From Rodentibacter genomosp. 1 (GTDB taxonomy: Bacteria; Pseudomonadota; Gammaproteobacteria; Enterobacterales; Pasteurellaceae), in assembly GCF_001999285.1 (NCBI RefSeq), contig NZ_MLHN01000022.1, positions 1 to 49,934 on the forward strand: DNA of 49,934 nt, written 5' to 3'. A program made the position numbers and the translations under genes. This document shows positions 46,233 to 49,934 of this stretch, piece after piece. The notes under the pieces are model-generated. The model ran no database searches. It was not told the origin of the DNA and saw nothing but the letters and a program-made list of their open reading frames with translations. Position 1 is the first letter of the stretch, and every line of letters begins with the position of its first letter.

Positions 46233-47003
46233 TCAATTAAGATTAACTGCACTTGCTCTTTCGTGAGGGTTACCTTTAACACCAATATGTGAAATATCAC
46301 CATTTGGGAGAATTGAGTAGGCTTGACCAAAACCACGAACAAAGCGCCCTGAACCAAATGTCAATTCAATCAGATCAAAATCTGTAAAATCTCTAATGGT
46401 TTTAATACCACCAACGTCATCCATAGTTTCAGCTAACTTATCAAGGGCTTTTTCTACGATAGGATCCGCTCTTGGAATGAATCTAGCGGTCGCTTTGTAA
46501 CGCAAGCGAGTACGCACAATAATCGATTTAGCTTGACTTTCATCTTCCAAAAACATGACTTCAACCTGATTTGGGTTTCTTTTCAGATTTTCATAATGTT
46601 CTGCAACGGCACTAATATAAATATAGTTTTTACCATCAAGGCAAATGATCGGAGCATAAGAGGCTATCGGTGCGCCTTCTTCATTAAGTGTTGCCAATAC
46701 GCAGCTTTTCACACTTTGACGAAATTCATCAATTTTTGCTTTAACTCGGTCATAGTTTGTCGTGGCTTTACTTTCTAAACAGAGTGAAACTATCGCCTGT
46801 TTGATTGAGCTTTCATTTACCGGCTGAGGAAACTCTATGCGTATCTTCTTACCATCATTATAGTCAAAATCTAAACCGCCAAAATCGACATTAATCAATT
46901 TGACATCAGTCACCTCTTTTTCTCCACCAAATTTTTTGCAAAGGGCAATCATATCATCTTGGTGATGATCGTTCATATGAGTAACAATTCGTTTGAAATC
47001 CAT
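46233..47003 (-). CDS. hutZ: HugZ/HutZ-family haem utilisation protein
   Basis: A 256-residue split-barrel haem-binding protein that degrades or stores haem. It starts with the domain [24 protein letters not shown]. The FMN-binding-like barrel runs through [25 protein letters not shown] and [19 protein letters not shown]. The C-terminal [16 protein letters not shown] is the family haem pocket. In H. influenzae the same gene neighbours the HbpA gene, as here. A Fur-like box at 47060-47078 points to iron control. Its own terminator and promoter region make it a single-gene unit. Confidence 0.9.
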   Translation of the reverse strand: MDFKRIVTHMNDHHQDDMIALCKKFGGEKEVTDVKLINVDFGGLDFDYNDGKKIRIEFPQPVNESSIKQAIVSLCLESKATTNYDRVKAKIDEFRQSVKSCVLATLNEEGAPIASYAPIICLDGKNYIYISAVAEHYENLKRNPNQVEVMFLEDESQAKSIIVRTRLRYKATARFIPRADPIVEKALDKLAETMDDVGGIKTIRDFTDFDLIELTFGSGRFVRGFGQAYSILPNGDISHIGVKGNPHERASAVNLN

Positions 47004-47059
47004 TTTAACTCCTTAATCTGTGAGTGATTCAATCGTTTTACGGCTTTATAAATAAAAGA

Positions 47060-47078
47060 AATAATCCCTATCATTATA
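47060..47078. promoter_or_regulatory. Fur-like box upstream of hutZ
   Basis: AATAATCCCTATCATTATA matches 13 of 19 positions of the Fur consensus (GATAATGATAATCATTATC), counted by eye. It lies 57-75 bp upstream of the hutZ start, where a repressor would block the promoter. Since the gene handles haem iron, Fur control is reasonable. Confidence 0.55.
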
Positions 47079-47166
47079 CGGAAGAAAAAAAGATTTTATA
47101 GTCAATTTGCAAAATATAATTATTCTTATTTGTAAAATAAAAAACGAAAGTAGGTAGATGTTGCGG

Positions 47167-47204
47167 ATAAAAAAAGTGCGGTCAATTTTAACCGCACTTT
47201 ACAC
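47167..47204 (-). terminator. Inverted USS pair, terminator of the HbpA-type gene
   Basis: AAAGTGCGGT (47174-47183) and ACCGCACTTT (47195-47204) form a perfect stem. On the minus strand it is followed by a run of seven T. It lies about 25 bp after the stop of the binding-protein gene. Confidence 0.9.
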
Positions 47205-47228
47205 ATTGATTTTAATACGATTTAAGAA

Positions 47229-48872
47229 TTATTTCCCATCCACACTCACACCATAGAAGGCATCATAACCAAACGGACTTTGAACATAACCTTTTACACG
47301 TGGGCTTAACGGAGCAAATCCAACAGAATGTGCCACCGGAATCCAAGGTGCTTGCTCGTGAGCGATCACCTGTGCTTGTTTATAAAGCATCGCACGATCT
47401 TCTTTATTGGTTAAGCCAAGGGCTTTGTCCAACAAGGCATCGAATTCAGGATTTTTGAAGCGTGCATAATTGGAGTTACCGGCATTTGCACCGGCTAATA
47501 GTGGAGATAAGAAATTATCCGGATCACCATTATCACCTGACCAACCAAAAATACCCGCGGTTAATTCACCGGCTTTTGCCCGTTTTTGGTAATCCGCCCA
47601 CTCATAGGTCACCGGATTTGCTTTCACCCCGACTTTTGCCCAATCCGCCATCACAAGCTCAGCCATACGTTTTGGATTCGGGTTAGAAGCACGCACGACC
47701 GGTTGGATCCAAAAATCGGTTTCAAAACCGTTTGGATAACCTGCCTCTGCTAAAAGTTGTTTGGCTTTTTCAGGATCGTAAGGATAATCTTGAACCTCAT
47801 CGTTATAGCTCCAAATAGTTGGTGGTAACGGGTTTTTCGCCTGTGTACCTGCGCCTTGATACACGGCATCAATGATGGCTTTTTTATCCACCGCATAATT
47901 CAATGCTTGGCGAACCTTCACGTTATCAAACGGCGCTTTCTCCGTATTGAATGCAATATATGCCACATTCAAGCCTTTTTGCTCTAACAGCTGTACCTTA
48001 GGATCAGTTTTCATTTTGGCTAAATCCGCCACATTTGGGAACAAAATCAAATCACAGCTACCGGCCTGTAATTTTGCGTAACGTGTCGTGGCATCCGGCA
48101 CGATACTGATCACTAAACGATCGAGTGGCGTACGCCCTTTCCAATAATGTTCATTTGCCACATATTGTGCAGCCTGATCAATTTTATAATCGACAAACAC
48201 AAATGGACCGGTGCCCACAGGGCGATTATCAATAGTTTCGGGTTTACCTGCTTTTAACATCGCATCGGCATATTCGGCGGAATAAATAGAAATAAAGTCC
48301 ATACCAAGACTTGCTAAGAAAGTCGCATCTTTTTTGTTCAAAACAATGCGAACAGTATTATCATCCACTTTTTCCACCGATTTTAACAAGCTAGGAAATT
48401 TCATTGCCTTGAAATAAGGATAAGTCCCTTTTGAAACATTATGATAAGGATGATTTGGATCTAACTGACGTTGGAATGAAAAAATCACATCATCCGCATT
48501 AAAATCACGGCTTGGCGTAAACTCTTTAGTAGTATGAAATTTCACCCCTTTGCGTAAATGGAAAGTATAAGTCAACCCATCATCGCTGATCGTCCAACTT
48601 TCTGCCAATGCCGGCTCAATATCTGTCGAACCTTTTTTAAACTCCACCAAACGGTTATACACTTGCTGCGAACTCGCATTGTAAGATGTTCCCTCCATCA
48701 CCAATGCCGGGCTGAATCCTAATGGAGATTTCGCCGTACAATACACAAAAGTATTATTTGATGAAGTGGAATGATTTGTCGCTTGTGTATTTTTATCAGA
48801 TGAACCCGCTTGATCACAAGCTGCTAAAAATAACGAAGCCGATACAAGTGTTAACGTTGTTTTTAATTTCAT
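47229..48872 (-). CDS. hbpA: Periplasmic haem/glutathione/dipeptide-binding lipoprotein (HbpA/GbpA type)
   Basis: A 547-residue SBP family 5 protein. The lipobox is LAAC (Cys19). Typical segments are YCTAKSPLGFSPALVMEGTSY, VYNRLVEFKKGSTDIEPALAESW, LTYTFHLRKGVKFH, NRPVGTGPFVFVDYKID and GIFGWSGDNGDPDNFLSPLL. H. influenzae HbpA (also called GbpA), described first in haem use and later as a glutathione-binding protein, is the closest named relative I recognise; DppA of E. coli is more distant. No permease genes follow, so it must use an ABC transporter encoded elsewhere. GAGGA lies before the ATG. It neighbours hutZ as in H. influenzae. Confidence 0.88.
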   Translation of the reverse strand: MKLKTTLTLVSASLFLAACDQAGSSDKNTQATNHSTSSNNTFVYCTAKSPLGFSPALVMEGTSYNASSQQVYNRLVEFKKGSTDIEPALAESWTISDDGLTYTFHLRKGVKFHTTKEFTPSRDFNADDVIFSFQRQLDPNHPYHNVSKGTYPYFKAMKFPSLLKSVEKVDDNTVRIVLNKKDATFLASLGMDFISIYSAEYADAMLKAGKPETIDNRPVGTGPFVFVDYKIDQAAQYVANEHYWKGRTPLDRLVISIVPDATTRYAKLQAGSCDLILFPNVADLAKMKTDPKVQLLEQKGLNVAYIAFNTEKAPFDNVKVRQALNYAVDKKAIIDAVYQGAGTQAKNPLPPTIWSYNDEVQDYPYDPEKAKQLLAEAGYPNGFETDFWIQPVVRASNPNPKRMAELVMADWAKVGVKANPVTYEWADYQKRAKAGELTAGIFGWSGDNGDPDNFLSPLLAGANAGNSNYARFKNPEFDALLDKALGLTNKEDRAMLYKQAQVIAHEQAPWIPVAHSVGFAPLSPRVKGYVQSPFGYDAFYGVSVDGK

Positions 48873-49033
48873 AATGAATCCTCAATTTTTAAGTGAAACT
48901 CAGGTAAGTTACCGTTTTCAATGGAAAGTTGCAAATATATGATCGAGTTTACCTATAGAAAAACCGACCAAATACCGTCATACCCTATTAAGGCTCTCTT
49001 TGACTCATATATTTTAGCTATTGCTCCCTTTAT

Positions 49034-49064
49034 AAAGACGGGCGTACCAAGTACGCCCATCTTT
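49034..49064. terminator. Hairpin after the autotransporter gene
   Basis: AAAGACGGGCGTAC and GTACGCCCATCTTT pair with one mismatch around a short CAA loop. T-runs on both sides are short. It lies 74 bp downstream of the adhesin stop and also separates it from the HbpA-type gene. Confidence 0.65.
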
Positions 49065-49137
49065 ATTTCAACTTAAAAGGCAGTCTAAATACAATGACTA
49101 AATAACTTCACCGATTTTAACCGCACTTTCCGGCGCA

Positions 49138-49934
49138 TTAGAACTTCCAGCCTACCGCAGCACCGCCGGCATAATCGCCCGAATTGTTCGCGCTACCACC
49201 AATTTTGATAATCATACGACCATTATCAGTCACTTTGGAATAGCCTATTGCGATTGCCGATGCGCCACGATAAGTACCGCCCCCCACACTCACAATATTT
49301 TCCCCAGCACGAGTAGATTGTGGCAATAAACTCATCGCTACAGCAGAGGCAATACCACTACGTAAACGACGATCAACACGATTAATACGACTGTGTACTT
49401 CACCCATATTTAACGACAGTTTTTGGTTAAAATAACCTAAATTAACAGCATCATTCAAATCCTTAGGATTAGCGACATTAGTTACCCGAACAGGCTTATC
49501 AGAACCGCTATTGACTCTGACCACCTCTGTTTGACGCTGAACATCTTTGTTTGTTTTAGGATCAACATAAACAAGTGGTCCGGTCATCTGCAATTGATCC
49601 AACGCCTGACTAAGTGGTTTTTTATCAGTATCCCCATAAATATTAAAGTTGCCTTCAACATCTGAATTGCCTAAATCAATTTTAGCATTATCCGCAAGGG
49701 TTAAAGACTGATTAATCGTGACCTCTTGTAAGATGCTACTTCCCTCAACTCTCAGTTCTTTTTCAACAGTTAAATTGCCTTCAATTGTTGAATTACCTTT
49801 CGTGAGACTATCTCCTTCAATGGTCGAATTTCCTTTCACCACACTATCGCCATTAACGGTTGAATCACCTTTCACCGTTAAATCTTTTTCGATATTGGCA
49901 TTATTCGTGACGTTTAAGTCTTTAGTTGTCGTTG
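49138..49934 (-). CDS. Trimeric autotransporter adhesin, C-terminal part (cut by window edge)
   Basis: The last 264 codons of a gene entering from the right edge; the frame stays open to base 49934. From the N-terminal side: a stalk of six-residue repeats of the form G-[DN]-S-x-[VI]-x (GDSTVN, GDSVVK, GNSTIE, GDSLTK, GNSTIE), a linker with VRVTNVANPKDLNDAVNLGY, a short coiled-coil neck (MGEVHSRINRVDRRLRSG), and a YadA-type membrane anchor (IASAVAMSLLPQSTRAGENIVSVGGGTYRG, then RMIIKIGGSANNSGDYAGGAAVGWKF) with a terminal Phe. Three copies form the outer-membrane pore. It should act in adhesion. A single USS lies just past the stop. Confidence 0.93.
   Translation of the reverse strand, partial: TTTKDLNVTNNANIEKDLTVKGDSTVNGDSVVKGNSTIEGDSLTKGNSTIEGNLTVEKELRVEGSSILQEVTINQSLTLADNAKIDLGNSDVEGNFNIYGDTDKKPLSQALDQLQMTGPLVYVDPKTNKDVQRQTEVVRVNSGSDKPVRVTNVANPKDLNDAVNLGYFNQKLSLNMGEVHSRINRVDRRLRSGIASAVAMSLLPQSTRAGENIVSVGGGTYRGASAIAIGYSKVTDNGRMIIKIGGSANNSGDYAGGAAVGWKF

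Overview
The window reads as chromosomal DNA of a member of the Pasteurellaceae of the Haemophilus/Aggregatibacter type. The clearest sign is the Haemophilus-type DNA uptake sequence (USS, core AAGTGCGGT), found about forty times on both strands. Gene content and local synteny also fit: deoD-nupC-yjjW, truD-surE-yqaA-nlpD, hutZ next to an HbpA-type binding protein, oxyR divergent from a peroxiredoxin-glutaredoxin fusion, and lipoprotein e(P4). An apparently intact hemC-hemD-hemX-hemY run argues for a species that makes its own haem (H. parainfluenzae- or Aggregatibacter-like) rather than H. influenzae. The species cannot be fixed from the sequence alone. I saw no tRNA, rRNA, CRISPR array, insertion sequence or prophage.

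Layout. 0-1.7 kb: the left edge cuts into the 5' end of a large BapA-like adhesin gene, preceded in the same operon by an OmpA-domain lipoprotein; a 20-copy heptanucleotide tandem repeat lies upstream. 2.2-6.5 kb: hemCDXY. 6.5-8 kb: ispF-ispD-ftsB on the minus strand. 8-13.6 kb: e(P4) acid phosphatase, fabR-oxyR, the peroxiredoxin-glutaredoxin gene, a one-domain YdcZ transporter, brnQ. 13.9-20.2 kb: a lipoprotein hydrolase, a porin, a Gfo/Idh/MocA oxidoreductase, an aldo/keto reductase with an N-terminal export-like signal, and a two-domain YdcZ transporter. 20.4-26.4 kb: a phosphoglycerate system, pgtCBA (sensor, kinase, regulator) divergent from the pgtP transporter. 26.8-31.4 kb: a DUF305 protein, a methyltransferase, an aldo/keto reductase and a LysR regulator. 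31.5-37.2 kb: slyD, a SIMPL protein, rraB, and truD-surE-yqaA-small lipoprotein-nlpD. 37.3-42.5 kb: a hydrolase pseudogene, then a MerR regulator with a frameshifted LplT-PlsC-Aas fusion gene. 42.5-49 kb: deoD, nupC, yjjW, pdxH, hutZ and a haem/glutathione/dipeptide-type binding protein. The right edge cuts into the 3' end of a trimeric autotransporter adhesin.

The most notable new signal is regulatory. Three minus-strand promoters, 10 kb apart, share the same geometry: a TGAATnnnATTCA-type operator, a CTAATC -35 box starting a fixed distance downstream, an 18-bp spacer and a TATAAT/TACAAT -10. One controls the aldo/keto reductase divergent from the LysR gene at 30.5 kb; the others control the aldo/keto reductase at 18.7 kb and the two-domain YdcZ transporter at 20.1 kb. 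A likely fourth operator precedes the lipoprotein hydrolase at 13.9 kb. This looks like a dispersed LysR regulon of redox enzymes and an exporter-like membrane protein, with no described function that I can name. Around the pgt locus there are reciprocal remnants of an old duplication: a 5' pgtP fragment beside the intact YdcZ transporter, and YdcZ-flank remnants beside the intact pgtP.
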